Shown here piece by piece: positions 37,848 through 48,198 of a DNA stretch of 64,000 bases. Below the pieces are notes generated by a model. That model had not been told where the DNA came from, made no database searches, and was given only the letters and a program-made list of their open reading frames with translations. The position numbers were made by a program, and so were the translations under genes. The stretch is from an uncultured Clostridia bacterium (GTDB lineage Bacteria > Bacillota > Clostridia > TANB77 > CAG-508), in assembly GCA_944392545.1 (NCBI GenBank), contig CALXWW010000003.1:56951-120950 (forward strand), in the 5' to 3' direction. The number at the start of each line of letters is the position of its first letter. Position 1 is the first letter of the stretch.

Positions 37848-39035
37848 TTATTCTGCCAACCATTTAGCTATATCATAAATTCGTATACCTTCATAGAGAT
37901 ACATATTATGCTTAGTTCTAGCTATTATAATTTTAGGGTATGCATCTTTTATTTTTAATAATGGTCTTACTTCCCTTTCCAAAGTCTTATCATCATCAAT
38001 ATTATCTGATACTTGAATATATAACTTTTCATCTCTCTTCATTGCAACAAAATCCACTTCACAACTATATAATTCTCCAACATATATTTCATATCCTCGT
38101 CTTAATAACTCTATTGCAACTATATTTTCATAATTTCTACCATAGTTCATATTTTTCATTCCTAATTTTGCATATTTAAATGTTGGGTCAACTAAATAAT
38201 ATTTATCTTGTGATTCTAGATATCTTTTTCCTTGTATGTCGTATCTTCTAACTTTATAAAATAAAAACGCATTACATAAATATTGAATATATGAACCTAT
38301 TGTTTTATGATTTAATGTATCATCAGCTCTTTTTAATGAATTAGTTATATTTCTTATTGATGTTATATTTGATATATTATCCATCATAAAGTTTGTCAAA
38401 CTATCTAATAAATCTTCATTTCTTATTTTATATTTTTCATTAATGTCACGCACTATTAATGTTTTATATACATCTAATATATATTTATATTTATCTTTTT
38501 CATTTTCATATAAATAAGAACCAGACATACCTCCGTTTAATATATACTTTTTAAACGCTTCATCCAAATCAGTATAATTGTAATATTTTATAAATTCTTT
38601 GAAAGAAAATGGAAATATTTCTATTTCAAAAGTTCTCCCTGTAAATAATGTTGCTAAATCACTACTTAATAAAAAAGCATTTGAACCTGTTATATAGATA
38701 TCATACTTTTCAGATGCATGAAAACTATTTATAACTTTTTCAAATCCTTCACACATTTGAACTTCATCTATCAAAACAAAGTTTTTCTTTTCAGCTATAT
38801 ATTTAGATTCAACATAATCATTCAAAGCATGATATTCTTTTAAATTCTCATATTTTAATTCATTAAAATTTATATCTATTATATTATAATTTTCTATATA
38901 CTTCTCTATATATTCTTTAAATTGAGACAAAAGCTTAGATTTACCACTACGCCTAACTCCTGTTATTATTTTTATATCAGGTGTTCCTATGACGCCTATT
39001 AATTTATTTAAATAATCTCTTTCTATTATTTTCAT
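37848..39035 (-). CDS. AAA_14/DUF4143 ATP-binding protein
   Basis: A 395-residue ATPase of the DUF4143 group: Walker A in ITGVRRSGKSKLL, Walker B in FVLIDEVQMCEGFE, sensor in YITGSNAFLLS, then a C-terminal DUF4143 domain with VAIELLRRGYEIYVGE and a restriction-endonuclease-like D-E-V-D-F-V-A pattern (CEVDFVAMKRDEKLYIQVS). Function is unknown; these genes are common in mobile and defence contexts. Its promoter overlaps a 9-base inverted repeat (39067-39105). AGAGGTG precedes the start. Confidence 0.88.
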   Translation of the reverse strand: MKIIERDYLNKLIGVIGTPDIKIITGVRRSGKSKLLSQFKEYIEKYIENYNIIDINFNELKYENLKEYHALNDYVESKYIAEKKNFVLIDEVQMCEGFEKVINSFHASEKYDIYITGSNAFLLSSDLATLFTGRTFEIEIFPFSFKEFIKYYNYTDLDEAFKKYILNGGMSGSYLYENEKDKYKYILDVYKTLIVRDINEKYKIRNEDLLDSLTNFMMDNISNITSIRNITNSLKRADDTLNHKTIGSYIQYLCNAFLFYKVRRYDIQGKRYLESQDKYYLVDPTFKYAKLGMKNMNYGRNYENIVAIELLRRGYEIYVGELYSCEVDFVAMKRDEKLYIQVSDNIDDDKTLEREVRPLLKIKDAYPKIIIARTKHNMYLYEGIRIYDIAKWLAE

Positions 39036-39053
39036 TAAATCACCTCTAGAATT

Positions 39054-39105
39054 ATTATAACATTTTTATTTCCCAAAAACAAGTTTTTTTAAAAAATGGG
39101 AAATA
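39054..39105 (-). promoter_or_regulatory. Promoter with overlapping inverted repeat upstream of the DUF4143 ATPase
   Basis: TTGTTT (39082-39077), 17-base spacer and TATAAT (39059-39054). The inverted repeat TATTTCCCA (39067-39075) and TGGGAAATA (39097-39105) brackets the -35 box, so it may be a repressor site. Confidence 0.6.
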
Positions 39106-39290
39106 ACGTTGTAAGATAAATTATAAATCTCAAATCATATTTCATCTTTATAATTGTTTTGAACTCATTCAATCTTTTTTCATTTTTCGACTTATATTTT
39201 CATTTCGTTCTATATTTAAATTAGACAGATAACTTTAATATTATCTGCCTCATATTTGTTATTGTTTTGTTACTTTTTGTATCTACTAAA

Positions 39291-39740
39291 TCATCTTTTA
39301 TTTCTAAAAAAATCTTTTATAAAGTTTAAAGCCCTAATAAATAAATTTTCTTTTTTTATTACAACCGGCAAATTATTACTTTCAGTATCTTCATTTTTTC
39401 TATTTTTAAATATATTATCTGGATTATATTTTTCTCTTAAATCCTCTTGATATTTGTCTTCATTTTCTTTAAACATTCTTGCCAGATTTTCTTTTTCTTC
39501 ATCATTTTTACACCAATAATTATATTTTAATACAGCAATGATATTTTTAGTATCTTCAGTAAAATTTTGTTTTTTTAATTCAATATTTGGATTTATTTTT
39601 ATTTTAAATTTTTCATCATATAAACTATTAATAATATTTAAAAGTTTTTTTGGTAATTTTTCTGTATAGTGTATTGGTAAAAAATCTAATATACATTTCA
39701 CCTCTGAAAAGGCTTGAATATCAATGTTTGTAGTATTCAT
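39291..39740 (-). CDS. Unknown small protein
   Basis: A 149-residue, lysine- and asparagine-rich helical protein with a strong ribosome binding site (AAGGAG). The C-terminal part (KKENLFIRALNFIKDFFRN) is an amphipathic helix. No family recognised. It is 15 bases downstream of the 391-residue gene and probably in the same operon. Confidence 0.6.
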   Translation of the reverse strand: MNTTNIDIQAFSEVKCILDFLPIHYTEKLPKKLLNIINSLYDEKFKIKINPNIELKKQNFTEDTKNIIAVLKYNYWCKNDEEKENLARMFKENEDKYQEDLREKYNPDNIFKNRKNEDTESNNLPVVIKKENLFIRALNFIKDFFRNKR

Positions 39741-39755
39741 ATTTTCTCCTTATCT

Positions 39756-40931
39756 TTAGTCCCAATCATCTACTTCTACTCCACCAGATATTTCTGCTTC
39801 TCCCCAGTCGATTTCCTGATGTTGCTCGATATTTCTTTGGTATCTTTTTAGTTTATCAGTAATTTTACTTATACCTGACATTCTAACATCACTTATAAAA
39901 TCATCTATTTCTTTATCAGTATCACCCATTGATTTCAAATTAGGTGCAAGCTGCATTAATCTATTTATAAGTTCGGTTATCTCTCCTGATTTTGTTGTTC
40001 CATCTATATATTGAAAATTTGGTAATTTATGTCCTCTAGCTTCTACTATTGGTTTTCCACTTTCTTCTACTGCTAGCAGCCAATTGTAAAATGCATATAT
40101 TTCTTCAACATTACGATCTACTACTGTTTCTGGAGTTTCTTCACTTGGAGTATCAGAACTTCTTCCGTAAAGCATAGATTCATCAATATTTTTATGCTTT
40201 GGTGTCGCATCTTTTTGCATTTGAAGACTTGATACCAAATCATCTAATACTAGTCCATCATAAGAATGTTCAGCTGTATATGTAGGATTTTCTATTATTT
40301 GTTTTCCTAAAACATCTATTATTCCTACAATATATTCTGGTTTAATTGCATATTCTCTTGTAAATGAAGTTTTTACTTCTCCATCTGGTGTTGGTCTATG
40401 TTCCCAAATTGGTCTTGGTTCGTCTTGAGTGCTTAAACATTCATTTGGTACAGCAATTAAAACCAACCCTTTATAATCTCTATGAGGCCAATTTAACATT
40501 GTAGAAAATTGATCATATTCAGGCATTTCTTCATAACTTGTTTGGCAAACCGCAGTAGAAGTAATAGATGGATTTTTAGCTTCAAAGCCTGTTTGCATTG
40601 CCATGTTTGCTATTTCCATATCTGTCCCATGTATATATAAAGTTGCATTTTGTTCTGCTAACTTTTTTCTAATATCATCAAATTGAGCTATAAAATCATC
40701 GCCAAAATATTCTCTTGCCACATCTTCTGTTTCACTTACTTCAGTTTCTATTGTAATAGGTTGTTTTTTTAGTGTAGTTAATACTTGACTTGCTGTATTT
40801 GCTATTCTTGAAACCACTTCATTAGACATTTGTCCTCTAGCATAGTATCCTTGTTCAATATAATATATTGCTTCTTTAACTAAATCAGTATCATATATAT
40901 GTTCTACTGTTTCAAATGATTCTATATTCAT
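39756..40931 (-). CDS. Unknown protein with possible ADP-ribosyltransferase-like domain
   Basis: A 391-residue soluble acidic protein. Residues about 85-200 show a pattern like ADP-ribosyltransferase folds: LYIHGTDMEIANMAMQTGF (an H-G-T start with a helix leading to a small-residue turn), DYKGLVLIAVPNE, and TREYAIKPEYIVGIIDV. This is a loose inference; no catalytic triad is proven. The rest is helical, with a C-terminal EIDWGEAEISGGVEVDDWD. The start at 40931 has GGAGG five bases upstream; an ATG nine codons earlier lacks that. Operon with the 149-residue gene. Confidence 0.6.
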   Translation of the reverse strand: MNIESFETVEHIYDTDLVKEAIYYIEQGYYARGQMSNEVVSRIANTASQVLTTLKKQPITIETEVSETEDVAREYFGDDFIAQFDDIRKKLAEQNATLYIHGTDMEIANMAMQTGFEAKNPSITSTAVCQTSYEEMPEYDQFSTMLNWPHRDYKGLVLIAVPNECLSTQDEPRPIWEHRPTPDGEVKTSFTREYAIKPEYIVGIIDVLGKQIIENPTYTAEHSYDGLVLDDLVSSLQMQKDATPKHKNIDESMLYGRSSDTPSEETPETVVDRNVEEIYAFYNWLLAVEESGKPIVEARGHKLPNFQYIDGTTKSGEITELINRLMQLAPNLKSMGDTDKEIDDFISDVRMSGISKITDKLKRYQRNIEQHQEIDWGEAEISGGVEVDDWD

Positions 40932-41065
40932 ATTTCCTCCATAATTTATCAATATCAAAAATATTATAGCACAACATTTTGTTTTTTTACTATTTTTTAT
41001 AATTTTTTCATAATTTTTTTATCAAATTAATTACTTCTACACAACTTACTATTTATAACTACATC

Positions 41066-42100
41066 TTATTTCTTTTTTAAATCTTTGGAATAATATATTA
41101 AATCCGTACAAACTAATTCTCCATTTTTAATTTCTTCTTCAGCCATATCTATAAAATAATTCTTTATAGTCTTTTCATATTTATCAAAACCTTGTTTTAC
41201 ATAGAATGGAATATTGTTTTCTGTCGTTCCTACAATCATCTTACTATATTTTTGTTTATAATTACCACATAAGTGCTTTAGCAATCTTTTTGCATAACCT
41301 TTATTTCTATATTCACTTTTCGTTACTAAATTTTTTAATTCTAATGTATTTTTATCAATGTGCAAAATTACTGCCAAAGAAATAATTTCATCATTTAATT
41401 TTAATCCATATACATCAGAATCTTGCAAATACTTCATAATACTAGCTTTTGATGGATCTGCTTCTAAAAGTAAGCCTATGTAATCTTCTTTATTTTCTAT
41501 CCTTTTTACTTGTGGCATTTGTTCTCTTATATCGCTTGTATCCGTTGATATATCTGTTTTTGCAGAATTGTGGAAATTATATCTACTTTCCTCAGAAAAT
41601 ATGCATCCACAGTATTTTTGCATATATAAACCTGCTTTTCTTGCTTCTTCTTGTCCTTCTCTAAATCCTATTCTAAAATCTCTATATAAAAAGTCTAAAT
41701 CATATTTCTTTGCTATTTCTTCACATATATTCTTTAATTCTTCATGTTTTTGATATGGACTTACCAAAAGAGTGGTTGTAATTGTGTCGTATCCATTTTC
41801 TTTTGCATATTTTGCTGTTTGTTCTAAACGTACTCTATAGCAATAATTTACGCATCTATTTTGTAAGTCTCCTATTACATTTTTACAAAAGTTATCCAGA
41901 CCATATTCTTCTTGGAATATGGCTTTAATATTTATTGATTCTGTATATTCTTTTAAACAATCTCTTCTTAATCTGTATTCCACGTATGGATGAATATTTG
42001 GATTATACCAATATACTGTTGGCTCTATATTTTCTTTTCTTAATGTTTTTATACAATACACACTACAAGGTGCGCAACAAGTATGCATTAATAATTTCAT
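41066..42100 (-). CDS. queH: Epoxyqueuosine reductase QueH fused to a GNAT acetyltransferase
   Basis: A 344-residue fusion. Residues 1-185 are QueH, which reduces epoxyqueuosine to queuosine in tRNA. The cysteine motifs are MHTCCAPCSVYC, CVNYCYRVRLEQTAKYA and KYCGCIFSEESRYN. Residues about 200-344 are a GNAT domain with KSEYRNKGYAKRLLKHLC and a closing VKQGFDKYEKTIKNYF. QueH is usually about 180-200 residues alone. The acetylated substrate is unknown. The domain order and the continuous reading frame are clear. Confidence 0.9.
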   Translation of the reverse strand: MKLLMHTCCAPCSVYCIKTLRKENIEPTVYWYNPNIHPYVEYRLRRDCLKEYTESINIKAIFQEEYGLDNFCKNVIGDLQNRCVNYCYRVRLEQTAKYAKENGYDTITTTLLVSPYQKHEELKNICEEIAKKYDLDFLYRDFRIGFREGQEEARKAGLYMQKYCGCIFSEESRYNFHNSAKTDISTDTSDIREQMPQVKRIENKEDYIGLLLEADPSKASIMKYLQDSDVYGLKLNDEIISLAVILHIDKNTLELKNLVTKSEYRNKGYAKRLLKHLCGNYKQKYSKMIVGTTENNIPFYVKQGFDKYEKTIKNYFIDMAEEEIKNGELVCTDLIYYSKDLKKK

Positions 42101-42168
42101 TTATATCATTTCCTTTTCTGCTATTTTTTATTACATTTTTTTACTTTTTCTGATATTTTCTTTCAATC

Positions 42169-43564
42169 TTATGCTATCTTTTCTTTACTTTTTTCATTAA
42201 CTTTTTCTATTCTTTCTGTTTCATCTTTTTCTCCGAATAATTTAAGTAAAAATATCCCTATTCCAATGTAAAACAATATTAAATTTCTCCAAGTAAACCA
42301 AAAATGGAACCATGTATGATTTACCATAACCATAAACCATGCTATTGGCATAAAAGATATCATTAAATAAGGTATTGCCTGCTTTACATTTATTGTTATA
42401 TTTTTATAATTTCTTATTAAAGTATAAATAACATAAAAAATTAAAGTTGAAAAAAACATTAAAGTATGTCGAAAAGCCCAATTCCAATTATTTGATAAAC
42501 CCATATACCATGCTAAATTTTCTTCGCTAGTACCTAGTGATCTAAATATGAATTGCATTATTGATTTATATATTAGATTTCTATTATAGAGTATATCAAC
42601 AATAATCCATTTAGTTAGATTTGTTATAATCCAACCCATCCCCCAAAGCAAAGTGTTTTTTACAATTATTTTTATTGCCTCTTTTAACGATATTTTCCCT
42701 TTTTCTTGTTTTATTAATAAATATATAATCATTGGAATTCCAAGTGTAATTATGGGATGGGTTAATAAATCAAAATAGCAAGTTACCATTCCAATAGAAA
42801 AAAAGTATAGTCCTATATTTTTTATTTTATCAAATCTAATGCAAATGATTATAGTACTAATCATACTTATTACAAATGTCATTAGCCCTTGCAATGTAAA
42901 GCCCATTATAAAATATTCAGAACATAATAACGCTAAAATTATTACAAAACAGTATTTAAATTTAATTCTTTTATATAATAGCATTAGTGCAATTAGAGCA
43001 AGAAAAGCCAATAAACCTGTTGAAAGTGCCCTAATTTCATTAAAATTTAAAAATATTAATAATGGTCTTAAAAATGCAACATATCCGTGCCAGTATCTTG
43101 CATATTCAAAGCTTTCACTTATATTATTATTTACAGTACGTATTAATTGATCTTGAATAATGTAATTTTCTTCTGTTTGCATATTACTTTCCACATACAT
43201 GTCTTGATATACTGTTTGCTGTTTTTCTGGCAAATAATTTCTACGTCCTAGCAGTGCTGATTCTAATGTATTATTAGGATCCATAGAGTAGGCATTATTA
43301 ATCATTAAAGTATCTGTATCATTGTCAAATAAAGTATTTAATACTCTTGATGGATTTCCTAAACTTTTTAGTATACTGGCACTCTCCTCTGTATTTTTTT
43401 GTATCCATTCTCTTGGGAATGTCGAGCTTAACATAAGTGTTCCAACAAATATTGCTATAGCTATAACAAATGTAAGTATATATTTTAGTATAATTCTACT
43501 CTTTCCGAAAGTTTTCCTCTAAAGAATATCTTCTTTTCTTTACTCTCTCTATCATTTTAATCAT
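42169..43564 (-). CDS. Polytopic membrane protein (paralog A), +1 shift at CGG
   Basis: A 464-residue membrane protein with about nine helices. The first 19 codons (start MIKMIERVKKRRYSL) are in one frame, which then meets CGG at 43507-43505 and stops two codons later at TAG. Skipping the C yields F-G-K-S-R-I-I-L and a membrane helix that leads into LSSTFPREWIQ. The extracellular loop has ARYWHGYVAFLRPLL, shared with the neighbour at 43613-45035 (ARYWHGYLGVLRPLL). Function unknown; topology recalls polysaccharide or GT-C-type membrane proteins. AAGGA precedes the ATG at 43564. Standard gene callers would start at 43434 and lose the first helix. Confidence 0.82.
43505..43507 (-). other. CGG +1 frameshift site in membrane paralog A
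   Basis: Zero-frame AAC TTT CGG AAA GAG TAG becomes AAC TTT GGA AAG AGT AGA (N F G K S R), opening the reading frame for 446 codons including the stop. Confidence 0.85.
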
Positions 43565-43612
43565 TTTAATTTTTCCTTCTTTTTTCCCTTTGTCTTCAGT
43601 TTTTATGTGTTT

Positions 43613-45035
43613 CTATTTGTTTTCTGCTTTCTCTATTTTACTTTTAGATATTTTTTCTTTGTTTTTTTCCTTTAATATTTTACTTGCCATTATTAATACA
43701 CAAATAACTGAAATTATTAATAATCTATACGTAAAATTCACATGTGTATATGAGTGTTGCTTTAATACTATATACCATATTATTGGGAAGAAAAATATAA
43801 TTATATATGGTATACATTTTTTTATATTATCACTAAAATCAATATCTTTTTTAAAGTTTTTAATCATCATAACAATTATATAACAAATTGCTATAATAAA
43901 TATTGTAGTATAGACTGTTGGCGACAAAAACTCTAGATTTCTTTTTATAACGTCAAGTGGTCCGAAATAAATCTTCCCCTTTATATTGTGGTATATCACT
44001 TCTAAATAATGCTTGTTCTATCGCTTGTGAGATTATTGGTCTACCATATATAAGTTCTGCAATTACCCATTTGCTTGCCCATGTTATTCCATATCCTAAT
44101 GTCCATGATATACCTATTTTTAATATTTCTATAATATATTTTTTTACTTCTACTTTTTCTTCTGCTTTTTGCATTAATAAAAAATATGTTATTGAAGTAA
44201 TTCCTAGTGTAACTAATGGTGCGGTAAGTAGGTCAATAAAACTAGATATAGATCCTACCACAAAGAAATATATTCCTATATGCTTTATTTTATTATACCT
44301 AATTAACAAAATTATCGAACTTGCAAATGCTACTAAAAATATTAAAATTTCGTTAATTGATTTTGTTACAATAAATATGCTTACCGATAATAAACCTATA
44401 ATGTATATAATTCCAGTTAATATATTTATTTTTTTGCATATTAATATAATTAAACTAATTATGCAAATTGCTGTTGCAATAAATAACACTACTCTTATGC
44501 CCGAATAGTCAAAAATTGCAAGAAGTGGTCGAAGTACTCCTAAATATCCATGCCAATACCTTGCATATTCATATGAATCTTCTATATCATCTCCGTGCAT
44601 TAGTCCATAAAGTTCTTGCGTTTGATATAAGTTTCCATTTTCTTTATTAATATATTTCTCATTTGCACCTAAATTATATTGCCCATCAGGATAAAGTTTT
44701 GTTGTTTGTCCTGGTATATAATTTTTTCTAGCCAACATAAAACTCTCAATAGGATGATTGCTGTCCACTGAATATGCTGTATTTATCATAAGAGCATCCG
44801 TAAAAGTAAAAATATTTTCTTCTTTATACTTTAAATCAAATGTTACTTTTTCTCCTTCTTCAACTAGTATTTCTGATGAACTCCTTACGTTATCTTCCAA
44901 TACTTCTGAAGGTATTAGACTACTTAATGTTAATATTCCTATATATATTCCTATTAAAATCACAAATACCAATATGTATCTTAATAGTCCTTTTAGTATG
45001 TTTTTTATATTATCTTTCATAATATTTATCCCCAC
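43613..45035 (-). CDS. Polytopic membrane protein (paralog B), +1 shift at CGG
   Basis: A 473-residue paralog of the preceding protein, with the same order: N-terminal helix, an extracellular loop with MINTAYSVDSNHPIES and ARYWHGYLGVLRPLL, then multiple helices. The frame breaks late, at CGG 43964-43962 (codon 358); skipping the C joins GEDLF to GPLDVIKRNLEF and the last helices. Unshifted translation stops after three more codons. The start is GTG 45035 or ATG 45020, both in frame. Function unknown. Confidence 0.82.
43962..43964 (-). other. CGG +1 frameshift site in membrane paralog B
   Basis: Zero-frame TTA TTT CGG ACC ACT TGA becomes TTA TTT GGA CCA CTT GAC (L F G P L D). The position is unrelated to the site in paralog A. 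Confidence 0.85.
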
Positions 45036-45062
45036 ATCTTATTCCTTAAAATGACTTTGCTT

Positions 45063-46085
45063 CTATTTGCCACTATCATTATCTCCATCATATTTTACAC
45101 CTATATGTTTATATGCAGCTGGAAGTGCTATTCTTCCTCTTACTGTTCTTGATATAAATCCTATTTGTATTAAATATGGCTCATATACATCTTCTATAGT
45201 ATCTACTTCTTCTCCCAAAGTAGTAGCAATTGTTTCTATTCCTACTGGTCTACCCCTGTATTTTATAATTAGAGTTTCTAATATTTTTCTATCTATGTCA
45301 TCTAAGCCCAAATCATCTATCTCTAGTTTACTTAATGCAATTTTGGTAATTTTGAGTGTTATATTTCCATCTCCCAAAACTGCCGCATAGTCTCTTACTC
45401 TTTTCAAAAGTCTATTTGCAATTCTAGGTGTTCCTCTTGACCTTCTTGCTATTTCTATAGCTGATTCATTGTCTATGTTGATTTCTAATATATTTGCTGA
45501 TCTCTTTATAATTGTAGTTAAATCTTCTGTATTGTATAGTTCTAATCTATGTACTATTCCGAATCTATCCCTTAATGGTGTAGCAAGTGAGCCAGCTTTT
45601 GTAGTTGCACCAATTAAAGTAAACTTAGGCAAGTCTAACCTTATAGACCTTGCACTAGGTCCTTTTCCTATTATAATGTCTAAAGTATAATCTTCTAACG
45701 CTGGATATAGTATTTCTTCAACACTCTTATTTAATCTATGTATCTCATCTATAAATAACACATCAAATTCTGATAGATTTGTAAGTAATGCTGCCAAATC
45801 TCCTGGTTTACTAATTGCTGGTCCTGAAGTTATTTTTATGTTTGAATTCATTTCATTTGAAATAATATTGGCAAGAGTAGTTTTTCCAAGTCCTGGAGGT
45901 CCATATAAAAGTACATGATCTAGAGGTTCTCCTCTTTTTTTGGCCGCTTCTATATATACCTTCATATTTTCTTTTACTTTATCTTGTCCAATATATTCAT
46001 TTAATACTTTCGGTCTTAAAGAATTTTCTAATCTCTCCTCATTTATATCTACAAGCTCTGGATTTATTATACGTTCTTCATCCAA
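45063..46085 (-). CDS. ruvB: Holliday junction branch migration DNA helicase RuvB
   Basis: A 340-residue AAA+ motor. Walker A is [16 protein letters not shown], Walker B is [10 protein letters not shown], sensor 1 is LIGATTKAG, and the C-terminal winged helix has [15 protein letters not shown] and RTVRGR. It drives branch migration with RuvA. ruvA is not beside it, and ruvC is 8 kb away (53804-54290). Confidence 0.97.
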   Translation of the reverse strand: MDEERIINPELVDINEERLENSLRPKVLNEYIGQDKVKENMKVYIEAAKKRGEPLDHVLLYGPPGLGKTTLANIISNEMNSNIKITSGPAISKPGDLAALLTNLSEFDVLFIDEIHRLNKSVEEILYPALEDYTLDIIIGKGPSARSIRLDLPKFTLIGATTKAGSLATPLRDRFGIVHRLELYNTEDLTTIIKRSANILEINIDNESAIEIARRSRGTPRIANRLLKRVRDYAAVLGDGNITLKITKIALSKLEIDDLGLDDIDRKILETLIIKYRGRPVGIETIATTLGEEVDTIEDVYEPYLIQIGFISRTVRGRIALPAAYKHIGVKYDGDNDSGK

Positions 46086-46112
46086 TTATTTTACTTCCCT
46101 TCTTCATATAAT

Positions 46113-47243
46113 TTATTCTTGTTTTCGTATATGTTTTTCATCAATTTTATTTTCTTCTTTCGATCCATCATCTGCTATTAATCTGCTCATGTCTTTATAT
46201 CCTATAGCAACTATTGCAATAATTAAAATTGCAAATGATAATGCTTTCCATATACCACTTTCAAGTAATATAACTGCAAACATACCTAAAATCGCTGTTA
46301 TTCCATACATTATAAGTACTGCTTGCTTCTGTGTATATCCTTTTGACATTAGTTTATGGTGTAAATGCCCCTTATCTGGTTTAAATACTGCTTTAATTGA
46401 CTTTCCTTTTATTATCCTTCTAAATATTGCAAATATTGTATCAAATATTGGCATACCTAGAATTATAATTGGTGCTATTAAAACTAATGCTGTATATGTT
46501 TTTGCCACTCCAAGTATTGAAATTATTGCTAAAGAGAATCCCATAAAGTTAGACCCTGTATCTCCTATAAAAGTTTTTGCCGGGCTAAAGTTAAATGGCA
46601 AAAATCCCACAAGTGCACCTGCTAGTGCTGTAATTAAAACTATTGCAATTAATGGTGAACCATTTAAAGCAAATACCATAAGAAGTGATAAGCAAGAAAT
46701 TAAAGTTACACCTGATGATAAACCATCTAATCCATCAATTAAATTAATAGCATTTGTAATTCCAACAATCCAACAAATTGTAATTATGTATGAAAATACT
46801 TCACTAATTACAATCTTGCCTTGTGTAAATGGTATTGATATATTTTCTATTCTTATACCACAAGCCACAACTATAATCGAGGCTATTATTTGAGATGCAA
46901 GTTTTACTAAACTTGGTATTCCTTTCACATCATCTATATAACAAGTTATTCCAAGGACTACTATTCCTACAAAGAATCCTATCATCTTTATGTAATAATT
47001 TTCTTGTCCAAATAAGTTTAATTTTCCTTCTATAGAAGTTGTAATAAATAAATAAATTATTGATACAAAAAAGCCTGAAATTACTGCTAATCCTCCAAGT
47101 CTTGGCATTGGTTTTTTATTTACACGCCTATCATTTGGTATATCTATTGCACCTACTTTTTTTGCTAGCCTCATTGTGTGTGGCGTAACTACAAATGTAG
47201 TTATAAAGGCTAATAAAAATGCTATTGCTATATCTCCCCACAT
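46113..47243 (-). CDS. Undecaprenyl-phosphate N-acetylglucosaminyl 1-phosphate transferase (TagO/WecA-like)
   Basis: A 376-residue polytopic MraY-superfamily enzyme that starts a cell-envelope glycan by moving a sugar phosphate onto undecaprenyl phosphate. Motifs are PNDRRVNKKPMPRLGG, TCYIDDVKGIP, NAINLIDGLDGLSSG, TFIGDTGSNFMGF and GHLHHKLMSKGY. About eleven helices. It ends 27 bases before the ruvB start on the same strand. The product could feed wall teichoic acid-like polymers attached by the LCP protein at 50220-51209. Confidence 0.92.
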   Translation of the reverse strand: MWGDIAIAFLLAFITTFVVTPHTMRLAKKVGAIDIPNDRRVNKKPMPRLGGLAVISGFFVSIIYLFITTSIEGKLNLFGQENYYIKMIGFFVGIVVLGITCYIDDVKGIPSLVKLASQIIASIIVVACGIRIENISIPFTQGKIVISEVFSYIITICWIVGITNAINLIDGLDGLSSGVTLISCLSLLMVFALNGSPLIAIVLITALAGALVGFLPFNFSPAKTFIGDTGSNFMGFSLAIISILGVAKTYTALVLIAPIIILGMPIFDTIFAIFRRIIKGKSIKAVFKPDKGHLHHKLMSKGYTQKQAVLIMYGITAILGMFAVILLESGIWKALSFAILIIAIVAIGYKDMSRLIADDGSKEENKIDEKHIRKQE

Positions 47244-47357
47244 ATTTTAGTTCCTTTCTATTATTTAGAATTTTACTTTTAATTATTTTGTCTTTCAGTT
47301 TATCATATTATTCATCATTTTTTTGTTCTTATTCTAGTAATCTTGTTTTTTATATGT

Positions 47358-48059
47358 TTAATTTTTATACTCTATAATTTCAACATTGTAACCTATAAAT
47401 AAACCACTTTCTAATACTCCTGATATGCTCTTTATTCTTTTCTCTAAAGTCTGTGTAATACTTTTAAAACTTACATCTAAAATTAAATTTCCATTCTCTG
47501 TTATCACAGGACCCGCCTTATTTACAGCTTGTCTTACAGTTATTTCTTTTGCATTTAATTTAATTAGTTCTTCTTTTACATAATTTATTGCATCTGGATA
47601 AATTTCTACTGGCACTTTATTTTTTTCACCTAAATAGCTTACTCTTTTACTATTATCTATTAAAATATACGTTATTGGCGAATTTATAATATTCAACTTT
47701 TCTTTAAACATTGCACCGCCTTTACCTTTAATTAGCCAATTACTACTGTTTACTTCATCTGCACCATCAAATGACCAGTCCGGTTTTCTTTCACTTAAGT
47801 TTGCTGTTGGAATATCTAAATATGTACAAAGCATTTTTATTTCAAAAGAAGTAGGTATCGCTGTTATTTTTAAATTTTCCTTTTTTACTTTATCTGCTAT
47901 TGCTATTGTAGCTAAATATGATGTTGTACCCGAACCAAAACCTATTGTTTGGTTATCTTTCACCTTTCCTGCAACTTTTTCTGCAACCTTCTTTTTTTCT
48001 TCCAAATTTTTAATATTATCTACTTCTATCTTTTCTAATAATTCTTCATTCCAATTCAT
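47358..48059 (-). CDS. rpiA: Ribose-5-phosphate isomerase A
   Basis: A 233-residue RpiA. Substrate loops are GFGSGTTSYLATIAIA, PTSFEIKML, DWSFDGADEVN with the catalytic acid, and LIKGKGGAMFKEKL. It interconverts ribose-5-phosphate and ribulose-5-phosphate in the pentose phosphate pathway. Single gene. Confidence 0.95.
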   Translation of the reverse strand: MNWNEELLEKIEVDNIKNLEEKKKVAEKVAGKVKDNQTIGFGSGTTSYLATIAIADKVKKENLKITAIPTSFEIKMLCTYLDIPTANLSERKPDWSFDGADEVNSSNWLIKGKGGAMFKEKLNIINSPITYILIDNSKRVSYLGEKNKVPVEIYPDAINYVKEELIKLNAKEITVRQAVNKAGPVITENGNLILDVSFKSITQTLEKRIKSISGVLESGLFIGYNVEIIEYKN

Positions 48060-48148
48060 AAGTTTCTCACTTTCTAATATTTATAAATATACTTATGTAG
48101 GATTATATCATTATATCTTTAGTTAGTAAACTATTTAAATAGAAAAAA

Positions 48149-48198
48149 ATAAATAGAGGTACAAAATACTTGCATTTTAATATTTCTCCTCTATTTAT
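48149..48198 (-). terminator. Terminator overlapping the sortase stop codon
   Basis: Arms ATAAATAGAGG (48149-48159) and CCTCTATTTAT (48188-48198); the stem begins inside the last codons of the sortase gene and ends in a T run. Confidence 0.7.

Noticed and set aside
45940..46893. Long open frame opposite ruvB and the TagO-like gene
   Set aside because: It crosses the boundary between two well-supported minus-strand genes and has no recognisable motif.
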